From Mikania micrantha (lineage: Eukaryota; Streptophyta; Magnoliopsida; Asterales; Asteraceae): DNA of 64,000 bases. Of this stretch, positions 32,043 through 42,149 are shown piece by piece. The first letter of the stretch is position 1, and each line of letters starts with the position of its first letter. Both the position numbers and the translations under genes were made by a program. The notes under the pieces were generated by a model, which worked only from the letters and a program-made list of their open reading frames with translations, searched no databases and was not told the origin of the DNA. The DNA lies in assembly GCA_009363875.1 (NCBI GenBank), contig CM018695.1, forward strand, positions 19,192,755-19,256,754, read 5' to 3'.

Positions 32043-32545
32043 AAGGATTATCTAATTCTAAAAATTTATGCATTTAATTATGATGAAAGTGTTTTAATGT
32101 TTTAAAAGACTTAGTTGGTCAAATAAATTAGTTAAATAGTGAATTTGATGTGTTTAATCAAACAAATTTGTGAGGATATATGTAGAAGAATGGCCTTGTT
32201 AATCATCGTTTAACTTTATTAAATAAGTTATGAGTTTTGTATGCATTTTAGAAGAAAAGTGAAATGGGTTGGGTGAAACCACTCAATATCATAGTGAGGT
32301 GAAATATTTGTGAATAATAAGATTGATGCATATGTTTATTATTAATTCACAAATTTTTTAGGGAATAAGGTTGTATACAAGAACACAAATTAATGAGACC
32401 ATTTTCTTGTAAAGGTAAGTATTCCAATCATATCTAGTTGCTATGTAACAAAGTTGAGTGAATAGATTTTATATTATATCCTTTATTAGTTGGAACATAA
32501 ATGTATATTCATGGATTTGTAGTTTTAAATGGGGGTTTCATATCT
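32043..32545. other. Intergenic DNA
   Basis: AT-rich host or old repeat DNA between the fold-back element and the solo LTR. Nothing was recognised. Confidence 0.4.
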
Positions 32546-32550
32546 TGAAT

Positions 32551-34471
32551 TGTCACACCCCCACCTCTAGTCACCTGATGATGATGTCACTGATCACTCT
32601 GTGAAAGTTGCAGAAGCATAGTGGTAATGTCTTAGATATGGGGTGTAACTTACTTGGTCCGGTATCATAACACACAAGGTTACCTTACAGATAATACATT
32701 ACAAGGATAATAACGTCATTACAAACCACAAGTTACTATTTCCAACTTAAACACCCTAAACAAACTGAGTTATTTAGTTACAAGTGCCTGATAGTGGAAT
32801 CTCACCCATCGTCACTGTCTACCTGCAAAATTTGTAAGTTTGAAAAGTCAGTTTAAAGCTGGTGAGTTTGTAATTAATGATCCAACACAATATGATATGA
32901 TATGCAAGTTGATACACACTGCCACAGATAACCATGGGACCCATATCTTGTTCCTTTCGGACGAAATGTTCTTATCTGTGAAGATACTACCTGTCGGTAA
33001 ATATCTTTGTGCCTCATTCTTAGTGTCTATCACATACATTAAGCTGATATTGGAAACAGTTAAAAAAAATTTACACCAAGGGGAGTTGCAAGCTTCCGGC
33101 AAATGGGTTGTCAGCCAATAGTACTATCATTGTTTCCTGTTCAGCCCCACATGGGTTCACTAGAGACAGTTCAAAAGATGAGGACTTTTTGATATTGTGA
33201 TAGAAAGTTACGTGCAAAATCCCATGAAATCCCACAAGTTCACATGAAATCACACAAATAACAGTTACACATATCATATGTTTGAGAACAGTTTCACAGT
33301 GATACCTTGATATTTGTAGAACATTAAAAAGAAAGGGGTTGTACGAAACTCACCTGAAATGTTGAAGTCTACAGATAACGCGCAGACTTGTGTTTGTGGT
33401 TTAGTTCTGTATTAGTTAATGTTTTATAAGTTATTTGTGTTTTAAATTACTTATTAGATCTTTCTTAACGTTCAATGTCAAGGACATTGCATTTAAAGTC
33501 ATCAAACTGATATTAAATCCTTAATCAATTATTTTAATTGAATATCATACAATATATGATAATGTGGGAACCTATAATGATTCAGGTTCCTCTTACAAGG
33601 TTGATGACTGATTGAATTAATCAGGATATTCTCAGATTAACCAAATATGTATTGTTGTTGATTATATCACTAAGACAGATTCCAGATAGATTTCTGGTTT
33701 AGAAATATTCAATCCTTGTTATTGATCATTTATATATCATGAAACATAGGAATATCATATTGAATAGGTTTAATAACAATATTCAATGTACTAATATGAC
33801 TGCTAACATAAACATCATATCGTTATTCCAATGATTATCTAAACTCTTGTCGTTAGTTTGAAACACTTGGATTTAACCTAGCATTTCAAGAAATGATCAA
33901 GACAATCACAACCATTGTTATAATCAAATGGTTAAAACCACTATAATCTCTGATATGGTTTCATCATAATCGGGCATTATAACAGATCAAAACAAGGATT
34001 TAACCGTTAATATATCGAGTTCTTTATTTCTAACCATTCCTAGCCATCATCTAGGCAATAATTAACAACAATAACTATTGCATTACGTTTGAAAACTAAA
34101 TATAATCCATACATTATCAAACTAGTAGGAGAAAACGAATCATTACCCGTTCGGACAAATTTCTGGCTACAAAACAACGATCAGAAGTTGTAGGAACAAT
34201 CCCCAGCTCGATAATGATGTTACTGTGGCTTTAGAATCAAGTTTTGGGTAATGGAAGTCGATCAGATCGCGTTTGTGTGTGTTGGAGTCAATAGAAGATG
34301 AAATATTAACATTCTGCATGAAATGTGATTATTCTAGTAGATTTATCTTAACCCTCCTATCGTCGCGTACCGCCAAGACACCTGAAAAGGGGCTTGGCGT
34401 ACCGCGAAGAAATCTGGAGAATTTTAGATATTTTGGACTCATCGCGTACTGCCAAGGAGACCCTGAAGAGC
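32551..34471 (-). mobile_element. Solo gypsy LTR (family B type), 3' portion
   Basis: The plus strand reads TGTCACACCCCCACCTC, the reverse of the family B LTR end GGTGGGGGTGTGACA. The body follows the 16713-18831 LTR in reverse order. It resumes after the copia insertion and ends at 46319. The flanking 5-bp repeat TGAAT (32546-32550 and 46320-46324) and the lack of internal gypsy sequence show a solo LTR (about 2127 bp in total) formed by LTR-LTR recombination. Stems here include GGAACCT/AGGTTCC and CAATGTC-aag-GACATTG. Confidence 0.9.
34361..34456 (-). repeat. Mini-hairpin units in the solo LTR
   Basis: Plus-strand units CGTCGCGTACCGCCAAG (34361-34377), CTTGGCGTACCGCGAAG (34393-34409) and CATCGCGTACTGCCAAG (34440-34456) belong to the xxGCG-GTA-CGCxx class. 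A fourth unit lies at 46114-46130, on the far side of the nested copia element. Confidence 0.85.
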
Positions 34472-35068
34472 TGTTGGACTAAAAGAACCAATGAGCCTGA
34501 TCAGAAAAATCTCTAAGTCTCACAGCACTTATAACGACTGAAGAAGAACACAACAGCTGACATTCAATGTACTGAAGACACAAGATCTGAAGTGATATAC
34601 AACAGCTGAAGTGCAATTCATCAGATGTTGTAATGTGTAGTTTAGTCTTCAGTAGTTTTCTTTCAGTGTTTGTAAAAGTCTGATGAGTAGTTTACTCATC
34701 AGATGTTTTAGTCTTTTTACTTCAGTAGTTTCAGTTCTTCAGTAGTTGTAAGAGAATGTCTTCAGATGTTGTAGACATTCTCAGTAGTTTAGTTATTTCA
34801 GTTGTTTTGTTTTGTCTGTTAGGTGTCAACATCATGTGACATCATCAGACGTCACTGTCTCTATATAAGGGCAGTTGACATGTTTGTAATGGTAACGAAG
34901 TTAATGATCTGAATGATATATTCCTTTTGCAGAAAGTTTCTCTCTCTATAACAAACTTGCTTTTACTGTTTGATTGAACTTTGTTCTTGCTATGATTATG
35001 CTAATTCAACTTTGAATTCCGCTGCTATACTCTATTAATTGTATCAATTAAGAACATCTGATCCTACA
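34472..35068 (+). repeat. Copia 5' LTR
   Basis: 597 bp, starting TGTTGGACT and ending TCCTACA. It contains a perfect hairpin CTGATGAGTA-gtt-TACTCATCAG (34680-34702), repeated TTCAGTAGTT words, a 9-bp stem GAGAATGTC/GACATTCTC, and the promoter-like CTCTATATAAGGGC at about 34859-34872, with transcription expected shortly downstream. Confidence 0.95.
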
Positions 35069-35070
35069 AT

Positions 35071-35082
35071 TGGTATCAGAGC
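35071..35082 (+). promoter_or_regulatory. Copia primer binding site
   Basis: TGGTATCAGAGC lies two bases after the LTR and matches the 3' end of tRNA-iMet. Confidence 0.95.
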
Positions 35083-35290
35083 TGGTTAATCATTGATCGA
35101 TTAAACAATTGATCTCTGAAACTGCTCAAATTTGTTCTCTAATTGATCGAATTAGCTGATTAAGTAAGAATTTGTTATAGATTGAAGTTTTCTGTTAACT
35201 TCTGTTGATTTGTCCTTCAATATTAATTTGTTTTGAATCAATTGATCGAAATTTGCATTAGCTTGTGTCTAATTGCTTGAATCTGTGATC

Positions 35291-38200
35291 ATGACGACTC
35301 CAAACAATGATCCGCACAATACAGGCTCCGCAACCAAGCCTCCGATGCTTGTGCGGAGTGAGTACAACATATGGCAACGTAGAATGCTACATCACCTGTC
35401 AATTAACAGTGCAGGATGTTGGAAATCTGTAGTGCATGGTCCTTATAAACCCATGATTACTGATCCTGAAACTAAACTAATGATTCCGAAACCTTCGGAT
35501 ATGTATTCGGATGAGGATATCAAACTGTTTGAAATTGATGCGAAAGCTCATGGTATTCTGGCCATGGCTTTGCCGAATGAGATTTACTCTGGCTTGATGC
35601 ATCATGATACTGCTCATGATCTCTGGGTTGCACTGAAAGAACAATTTGGTGGAACCGATGAGGTTTTAGCAAACACAAGAGAAATCCTCGCCCAACAGTA
35701 TGAGACGTTCTCTCATAGGAAGGGTGAATCATTGACTCAACAATTTGAGCGTTTCTCATGTTTAATTTCTGAGTTGAAAATGGTTAAGCAAGAATATACT
35801 AATAGTCAGATGAATAACAGATTTCTCAGATCACTGCCTGAGAGATGGGATACTTATACTATTATCCTACGCTCCAGTGCAACTCTAGAACATCTATCTC
35901 TCACCCAACTTCATGGGAAACTCTTAACATTTGAGAGAGAGGTAAAACAAAAAAGAAAACTGTCTTCATCTGGAAAACTTGCTGATGATTTTGTTCCTGG
36001 TAACACTGCTTTGATAGGACAGGAGTCAGAGTTTAATGGGTCTGAATGTTCTTATGATGAACATATTGATTTTTCTACTAACAATTCTGAACATGCTTTT
36101 GTGGGAGTTGATGGTAATGCAGGAAATTATGGTGATAACTTGTGTTTTGTGATGGATGATTTGAAAGGAATCCCGGATGATGATCTAGAGGAGATGGACA
36201 TTTTGAGTCAAATGGCATTAATCAACATCAGATCACAAAAGTTCTATAAACGAACAGGAAGAAAGTTCCCTGGATTATCTGGCAAAACCAAAGTTGGATT
36301 TGACAAAGGGAAGCTGAGGTGCCATAAGTGTCATAGACTTGGTCACTTTGCTAGGGAGTGCAAATCTACTGGTTCTAACTCTGCTGCACCTTTTGTGACA
36401 TTTCCAAACAACAACACATCAAGCAAAGGACCACAATCTTCTGGTACTAGTCAACAACAATTCTATCCAGCTCACTTTGTTCAACAAAATCCTATGCCAT
36501 ATCCATACCCTTGCTTTTACATGCCTCAACCTACACACACTCCAGCACTAATTCCCTCACAATCCCCTGCTCTTCCTGATCCCAGCAAATCTCAAACCAA
36601 TCAGCAATCTCAACCACAACAACATCAGAGTTTCTTTACTCCTGGAGTAGTTGATTGGAGTAGTCTACCTGATGATTTATCTGACTTCAACATGCAGCCT
36701 TATTCTGAAAATGGTCCACATGGTGGCGACAATCCTTTTGGAAATCTTGCATTGATGGCTATTGATTCAACTGACAACTCTTGTCAATCTTCTTCAACAT
36801 CACAGGTATCTTCTGAATCAAAAGCTAAGTTATGCTCAGAGTCATGTATTTCAGCATTTGCTTCCATTAGGGAAATAAATGTAGAATTGATAAATGAGAA
36901 ACTTGAATTAGAGAAGGTTGTGGCTAAAAACAAAACTGAGTTTGAAAAAGCTTTAAATGAAAAAGAGTCTGATATTTATAAACTTAAATGTTTGTTATCT
37001 GATGAAAAAGCTAGAGTGGAAGTCATGCTTGTGAAGCATAATGATCTGAAACAAACACTTGCAGCAACCCAAGTAGAATGTGCAAGATGGGTTGAATCTT
37101 GCAAAGGGTTTGAGTTGTTGTTAAACAAACAAACAGCATCAAATGTGAAGTTTGGTATTGGATACAATCACACTGCTCCTCCAACTGATTATACACCAAA
37201 AAATCTTAACTGTGAGTCTGAAGGAGACAGTGTATACCAATCCACCAAATCTTCAGAAAAGTCTGATGCTGAAGAATCATTTGAAAGTGATTCAAGTGCC
37301 TGCAAATCTGAGTCTGAAGCTATTGACATTGAAACTTATTCTTATTCTCTTGGATGTACAAATGTTATCCAGGATGAAACATGTCAGGATAGTGTGTTAA
37401 TTGAGATTAACCCTGATGAAAAGGTTTCAAATGAGTTAAATTTAAAACTGGTTAAGTCAGATGGGCATGGCACTGGAGAGAAAGATGCACGGCTTCTGAT
37501 AAGTCAGAATCACTCATCAGTAGTTGTAGAAAAAGCTGATGGCACAACTACTGATAAGTGGAAAAAGGTTGATAGACAAGTGCTGAAGAATACCTCTTCA
37601 GAGGTTGTCAGCACATCTGTTATCAATTTGTCTACAAATACTGATGTTTCAAATGTGCTGAAGAACAAAAACTCAGTATCTAAGTCATCAGTACTTGTAG
37701 ATAATCACAAGGGAAAGCAAAAGAGGGTGCCTTGTGAAATTTGTAGGCTGTTTAATCATTCCACTGATGATTGCTGGTACAGAAAAGGTTCTAAATTCAA
37801 CAAAATAAAGCATAAAAACAAAAACCTTCTCAAAATGAAAACTGAATTTCGTTCCAAGTTTGTACCAGAATCATCTGTCAGTTCAAAGCCTGGAAACACC
37901 TCACATGGAACTGAATCAAATAAGTTCAAGAAAGGTAAGGAGGTGGTTCCAAATTCAAAGAAACAACACTTGAAAAATTCTTCATCAGTTAAAGAAACTA
38001 AAGTGTTAAAACCCAAAAATCCAAAGTCAGGTCAAAATGTGTCTAATGAAATCAAAATCTTGACACAAAATCATAATCAACTGATGTTAATGATGCAACA
38101 ACTGCTAGGAAGAGTCAATCTGGCAGAGGCATCTGTTGATTCATTTCCTAAAAAGAAATCAAAATCAAAAGTCAAAGCAAAATCTTCTGATAAGAATGCT

Positions 38201-38293
38201 TCAAGTGTTGCTTCAACTGACACTGCTCATTTTGTTTATTCATGTGTTAACAGACCCAAAACCAAAATGGTTTGGGTCCCAAAGTCTAACTGA
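35291..38293 (+). CDS. gag: Copia Gag, large form with two zinc-finger motifs
   Basis: 1000 aa from ATG 35291; upstream in-frame codons lack an ATG. The N-terminus has the copia gag (UBN2-like) core with WQRRMLHHLSIN, AHDLWVALKEQFGG and FLRSLPERWDTY. A CCHC knuckle CHKCHRLGHFAREC lies near residue 352. A Q/P/S-rich linker, a coiled-coil-like EKELEL/NEKESDIYKLK stretch (about 535-590) and a second zinc motif CEICRLFNHSTDDC near residue 816 follow, then a Lys/Ser-rich tail. The long C-terminal extension is typical of Sirevirus gag. The frame ends in TGA (38291-38293), and pol continues in the same frame directly after it. It should form the virus-like particle and bind RNA. Confidence 0.93.
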   Translation: MTTPNNDPHNTGSATKPPMLVRSEYNIWQRRMLHHLSINSAGCWKSVVHGPYKPMITDPETKLMIPKPSDMYSDEDIKLFEIDAKAHGILAMALPNEIYSGLMHHDTAHDLWVALKEQFGGTDEVLANTREILAQQYETFSHRKGESLTQQFERFSCLISELKMVKQEYTNSQMNNRFLRSLPERWDTYTIILRSSATLEHLSLTQLHGKLLTFEREVKQKRKLSSSGKLADDFVPGNTALIGQESEFNGSECSYDEHIDFSTNNSEHAFVGVDGNAGNYGDNLCFVMDDLKGIPDDDLEEMDILSQMALINIRSQKFYKRTGRKFPGLSGKTKVGFDKGKLRCHKCHRLGHFARECKSTGSNSAAPFVTFPNNNTSSKGPQSSGTSQQQFYPAHFVQQNPMPYPYPCFYMPQPTHTPALIPSQSPALPDPSKSQTNQQSQPQQHQSFFTPGVVDWSSLPDDLSDFNMQPYSENGPHGGDNPFGNLALMAIDSTDNSCQSSSTSQVSSESKAKLCSESCISAFASIREINVELINEKLELEKVVAKNKTEFEKALNEKESDIYKLKCLLSDEKARVEVMLVKHNDLKQTLAATQVECARWVESCKGFELLLNKQTASNVKFGIGYNHTAPPTDYTPKNLNCESEGDSVYQSTKSSEKSDAEESFESDSSACKSESEAIDIETYSYSLGCTNVIQDETCQDSVLIEINPDEKVSNELNLKLVKSDGHGTGEKDARLLISQNHSSVVVEKADGTTTDKWKKVDRQVLKNTSSEVVSTSVINLSTNTDVSNVLKNKNSVSKSSVLVDNHKGKQKRVPCEICRLFNHSTDDCWYRKGSKFNKIKHKNKNLLKMKTEFRSKFVPESSVSSKPGNTSHGTESNKFKKGKEVVPNSKKQHLKNSSSVKETKVLKPKNPKSGQNVSNEIKILTQNHNQLMLMMQQLLGRVNLAEASVDSFPKKKSKSKVKAKSSDKNASSVASTDTAHFVYSCVNRPKTKMVWVPKSN

Positions 38294-41200
38294 GTGTGTT
38301 GTTGTATGCAGGGTCCTTCAGCATGCCAAAATAGCATCTGGTATGTTGATAGTGGAGGATCCATGCATATGACTGGGAGCAGATCTCTCCTTCAAAATTA
38401 TTTTACTGGAAGGAAGGGATTTGTATCCTTTGGAAATGATGCTAAGGGTTATATTATTGGGAAAGGTATGGTAACAAATGGTGAAATTAGGTTTGATGAT
38501 GTGAATCATGTTGAAAATCTTAAGTACAATCTTCTGAGTGTTAGTCAAATGTGTGATAAGGGTCATGTTTCTCTTTTCACTAAGCAAGATTGTAGGATTT
38601 TATCTTCTGATGTAATGCCTTTGATTAGCAAAGTTTTAGATGAGTATACACTTCTTAAGGCTAACAGAGTGGGAAAGGTATATGCCTTTGATTTATCTAA
38701 GAATATCTCTGTCAAGGGTCATCCTTGTTTATTCTCTAAGGCCTCTTTCAAAGAATCAAATCTGTGGCATAGAAGATTAGGTCATGTGAACATCAAAAAC
38801 ATGAATCAATTGGTGAAACATGGTTTGGTTAGAGGTCTTCCTTTAAAGGACTTTAGTTGTGATGAGAATTGTACTGCCTGCTTGAAAGGAAAGCAACACA
38901 AAGTCTCTTTTCCTCCAATTGGAGATTCCAAATCCACTGGTTGCCTGCAACTACTGCACATGGATTTGTTTGGTCCTGTGCAGATAATGTCTATGGCAAA
39001 GAAGAAGTATTGTCTAGTTATTGTTGATGACTATTCAAAATTTGTCTGGACTTTCTTCTTACACTCAAAAGGTGAGGTTGCCAAGGCTATTATGAATTTT
39101 GTGTTGTATGCTGAAAAGCAATATTCTCTTCCTATCAAGTGTGTTAGGAGTGATAATGGCACTGAATTCAGAAATCACCTTCTGGATGAATTTTATCTGT
39201 CAAAGGGAATTCAGAGACAGTACAGTATTCCCAGAACTCCAGAACAAAATGGAGTTGTAGAAAGGAAAAATAGGACTTTGATTGAAGCTGCCAGAACAAT
39301 GCTTGCAGATTCTGGTTTACCACTAACCTTCTGGGCAGAAGCTGTTAATACAGCTTGCTATGTGCAAAACAGAGTTTTGGTGAATCAAAGATGGTTGAAG
39401 ACTCCATATGAAATACTTCACTCTTTAACTCCTTTGATTTCCTTCTTCAGAGCTTTTGGATGTCCTTGCTACATTCTCAACACCAAAGATCAACTTACCA
39501 AATTTGATTCCAAAGTTGATGCAGGATACTTTGTTGGATATTCTTCAACTTGCAAGGCTTATAGAGTGTTCAATTGTCGAACAAAGATTGTTGAAGAAAC
39601 TCTTCATGTTAAATTCAATGAATGTCCCAAAGATTCCATTCCTCAAAATCCTGCTGAGATGTTTGATATTAACATCTTGCAACATGAGTTTCCAGTTGAG
39701 CATAGTGGTGTAGAAGATGCAGTTTTTCCAGCAGATCCTCCAAAAGATTCTACAGCATCCACACAAGGAACTCTAGATGATGAAGATGAAAGTACTCATT
39801 TGTTTAGATTCAGTGACAATTTGCCTACATCGGCAAAATCTGATGCTTCTTCTGCTCCAGCTGGTCCACTCACTACAAATGCTGATGAAATTCTGGAATC
39901 CTCTCAATCATTTGAAATCCCAGCTGCTTTGTTCCCTGAATCATCTTCAACTGCAACATCTGACCCTCCAGCAAACACTTGCACTGATCTCATTCCATAT
40001 CAAGAACTGAAGGATCATCCATTATCTCAAGTTCTTGGTGATATTTCTGCAGGTGTTTCAACAAGAAGTCAATTATCTAACTTTTGTCTTTATGCTTTGT
40101 TTGTCAGTCAACAAGAGCCAAAGAATTACCACATAGCACTTAGAGATATTGGCTGGGTGGAGGCAATGCAGTTGGAATTGTTGCAGTTCAAGAAGCAACA
40201 GGTTTGGGAGCTGGTTTCTTTACCTCCAGGTAAGTGTGCAATAGGCACAAAATGGGTGTTTAGGAATAAAACAGATGAACATGGTCAAATCATTAAAAAC
40301 AAGGCTAGATTGGTTGTACAGGGGTTTTCTCAGGAAGAAGGTATTGATTATGATGAAACTTTTGCCCCTGTAGCCAGACTAGAAGCAATTAGGTTGTTTT
40401 TAGCTTATGCTGCCTTACACAAATTAAAAGTTTTTCAAATGGATGTCAAAAGTGCTTTCCTATATGGTAAAATAAAAGAGGAAGTGTATGTGTGTCAACC
40501 TCCAGGCTTTGAGGACAATAAACATCCTGACTGGGTGTACAAGCTTGATAAAGCTCTTTATGGGCTGAAACAAGCACCTAGAGCCTGGTATGACACTTTA
40601 TCCACTTTTCTTCTCAAAAATAATTTCACTAGAGGCTCCATTGATAAAACTTTATTCATAAAGAATGTAGGCCAGCATAAGCTACTTGTTCAAATTTATG
40701 TTGATGACATCATATTTGCTTCTTCTGATCTAAAGTTGTGTGATGCTTTCACTGAGCTTATGACCAAAAATTTTGAAATGAGTGCCATGGGGGAACTACA
40801 GTTTTTCTTGGGTCTTCAAATTAAACAAAAATCTGATGGAATTTTCATTCACCAATCAAAATACACAAAAGAGCTGTTAAAGAAATTTGATTTGCAAAAC
40901 TGTAAACCATGTTCTAACCCCATGAGTAGCACCACACAACTTGATGCTGATCTGAAAGGTACTTCAGTTGATGAAACTCTTTATAGATGTATGATTGGGT
41001 CTTTGATGTATCTAACTGCATCAAGGCCAGACATTATGTTTGCCACTTGTGTCTGTGCTAGATTTCAGGCTGCACCTAAAGAATCTCATTTAATTGCTGT
41101 GAAGAGAATTTTCAGATACCTGCAGGGTACTCTATCTCTGGGAATATGGTATTCCACTGGACATTCCTGCAAGCTAGTTGCTTTTTCTGATAGTGACTAT

Positions 41201-41641
41201 GCAGGATGCAAACTCTCAAGAAAATCTACTTCTGGTGGGTGTCAATTTCTTGGAAATTGTCTGGTTTCTTGGCAAAGTAAGAAACAAACATCTGTAGCCA
41301 CTTCCACTGCTGAAGCCGAGTACATTGCTGCTGCAAGTTGTACTTCACAAATTCTTTGGCTTCAGTCTCAACTCTTGGATTATGGCATCAAAGAACTGAA
41401 GACACCATTGTTAATGGATAGTGCTTCAGCTCTTTGTATTGTCAAGAATCCAGTTCAGCACTCTAGGACTAAACACATTGAGATCAGACATCATTTTATA
41501 AGAGATTGTTATGAAAAGGGTCTGATTTATCCAAAGTTTGTTCCTAGTGCTGATGAGCTTGCAGACATCTTTACTAAGTCTTTAGACACCTCAACTTTTC
41601 AAAATTTAGTTCTAAGGCTTGGTATGCTGCAACTTGAATAG
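38294..41641 (+). CDS. pol: Copia Pol (PR-INT-RT-RNase H)
   Basis: An open frame of 1115 codons in the same frame as gag after a single TGA; its first ATG is at 38306. Order: protease IWYVDSGGSMHMTG; GAG-pre-integrase LWHRRLGHVNIKNM with CTACLKGKQ; integrase core HMDLFGPVQI, RSDNGTEFRN and PEQNGVVERKNRTL; RT MDVKSAFLYGKI, LYGLKQAPRAWYDTL and YVDDIIFAS; RNase H FSDSDYAGCKLSRKSTSG, STAEAEYIAAASC and RTKHIEIRHHFIRD. INT before RT proves Ty1/copia. All catalytic motifs are present and there are no internal stops. Expression needs TGA readthrough, or splicing to an acceptor-like TATGCAG/GG at about 38304-38312. Confidence 0.95.
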   Translation: MCCCMQGPSACQNSIWYVDSGGSMHMTGSRSLLQNYFTGRKGFVSFGNDAKGYIIGKGMVTNGEIRFDDVNHVENLKYNLLSVSQMCDKGHVSLFTKQDCRILSSDVMPLISKVLDEYTLLKANRVGKVYAFDLSKNISVKGHPCLFSKASFKESNLWHRRLGHVNIKNMNQLVKHGLVRGLPLKDFSCDENCTACLKGKQHKVSFPPIGDSKSTGCLQLLHMDLFGPVQIMSMAKKKYCLVIVDDYSKFVWTFFLHSKGEVAKAIMNFVLYAEKQYSLPIKCVRSDNGTEFRNHLLDEFYLSKGIQRQYSIPRTPEQNGVVERKNRTLIEAARTMLADSGLPLTFWAEAVNTACYVQNRVLVNQRWLKTPYEILHSLTPLISFFRAFGCPCYILNTKDQLTKFDSKVDAGYFVGYSSTCKAYRVFNCRTKIVEETLHVKFNECPKDSIPQNPAEMFDINILQHEFPVEHSGVEDAVFPADPPKDSTASTQGTLDDEDESTHLFRFSDNLPTSAKSDASSAPAGPLTTNADEILESSQSFEIPAALFPESSSTATSDPPANTCTDLIPYQELKDHPLSQVLGDISAGVSTRSQLSNFCLYALFVSQQEPKNYHIALRDIGWVEAMQLELLQFKKQQVWELVSLPPGKCAIGTKWVFRNKTDEHGQIIKNKARLVVQGFSQEEGIDYDETFAPVARLEAIRLFLAYAALHKLKVFQMDVKSAFLYGKIKEEVYVCQPPGFEDNKHPDWVYKLDKALYGLKQAPRAWYDTLSTFLLKNNFTRGSIDKTLFIKNVGQHKLLVQIYVDDIIFASSDLKLCDAFTELMTKNFEMSAMGELQFFLGLQIKQKSDGIFIHQSKYTKELLKKFDLQNCKPCSNPMSSTTQLDADLKGTSVDETLYRCMIGSLMYLTASRPDIMFATCVCARFQAAPKESHLIAVKRIFRYLQGTLSLGIWYSTGHSCKLVAFSDSDYAGCKLSRKSTSGGCQFLGNCLVSWQSKKQTSVATSTAEAEYIAAASCTSQILWLQSQLLDYGIKELKTPLLMDSASALCIVKNPVQHSRTKHIEIRHHFIRDCYEKGLIYPKFVPSADELADIFTKSLDTSTFQNLVLRLGMLQLE

Positions 41642-42149
41642 GTTGGTTTTTCATCAAATAAATTTTAATTTCTTTTCAAAAACTCAAAAACATTTTCAAT
41701 TTTTCTTTTCAAATGAAATTTTTTTTACCTTGAAACATTTTGATATTTTCAGTAAATACTGATACATATCAAAAGTACTGATTCAAGAACAGATATGACC
41801 TTTTCTAATACTCTAAGTTACAAGTACTGATGAGTATTGATTCACTAAGTACTAAAGGTCAAACATTACTCACAAAGTTCTGATGAACAAATTGTTTACA
41901 AGTTCTGATGAACACATTGTTCACAAGTTCTGATGAACAAAATTTCCACAAAGTCTGATGAACAACTGATGAAAACAACTGCTGAACAAAACTGTCGACA
42001 ACACCTGATGAGTAATTTTACTCTTCAGTTGTTTTAACTTCTGTTGTTTTCTCTATTTAACTCAACCTTCTTCAGTTGTTTCATTATCACTTTCTCAGAA
42101 CTTTTCATCTTTTTCAAAAACCTATTTTCCCTCTTAAGTCTTTGCATCC
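41642..42149 (+). promoter_or_regulatory. pol-extra ORF spacer with promoter-like features
   Basis: This is 508 bp of noncoding sequence. 'agttctgatgaaca' and related CTGATGA words are repeated (41876-42010), and the LTR words CTGATGAGTA and TTCAGTTGTT recur (42006-42032, 42070). A TATTTAA box lies at about 42053-42059, followed by a CT-rich 5' UTR-like stretch to ATG 42150. This resembles the LTR promoter layout and suggests a separate transcript for the extra ORF. Confidence 0.5.

Noticed and set aside
41876..42010. Possible tandem array in the copia spacer
   Set aside because: Only short, irregular 'agttctgatgaaca' words; counted as spacer motifs rather than a true array.
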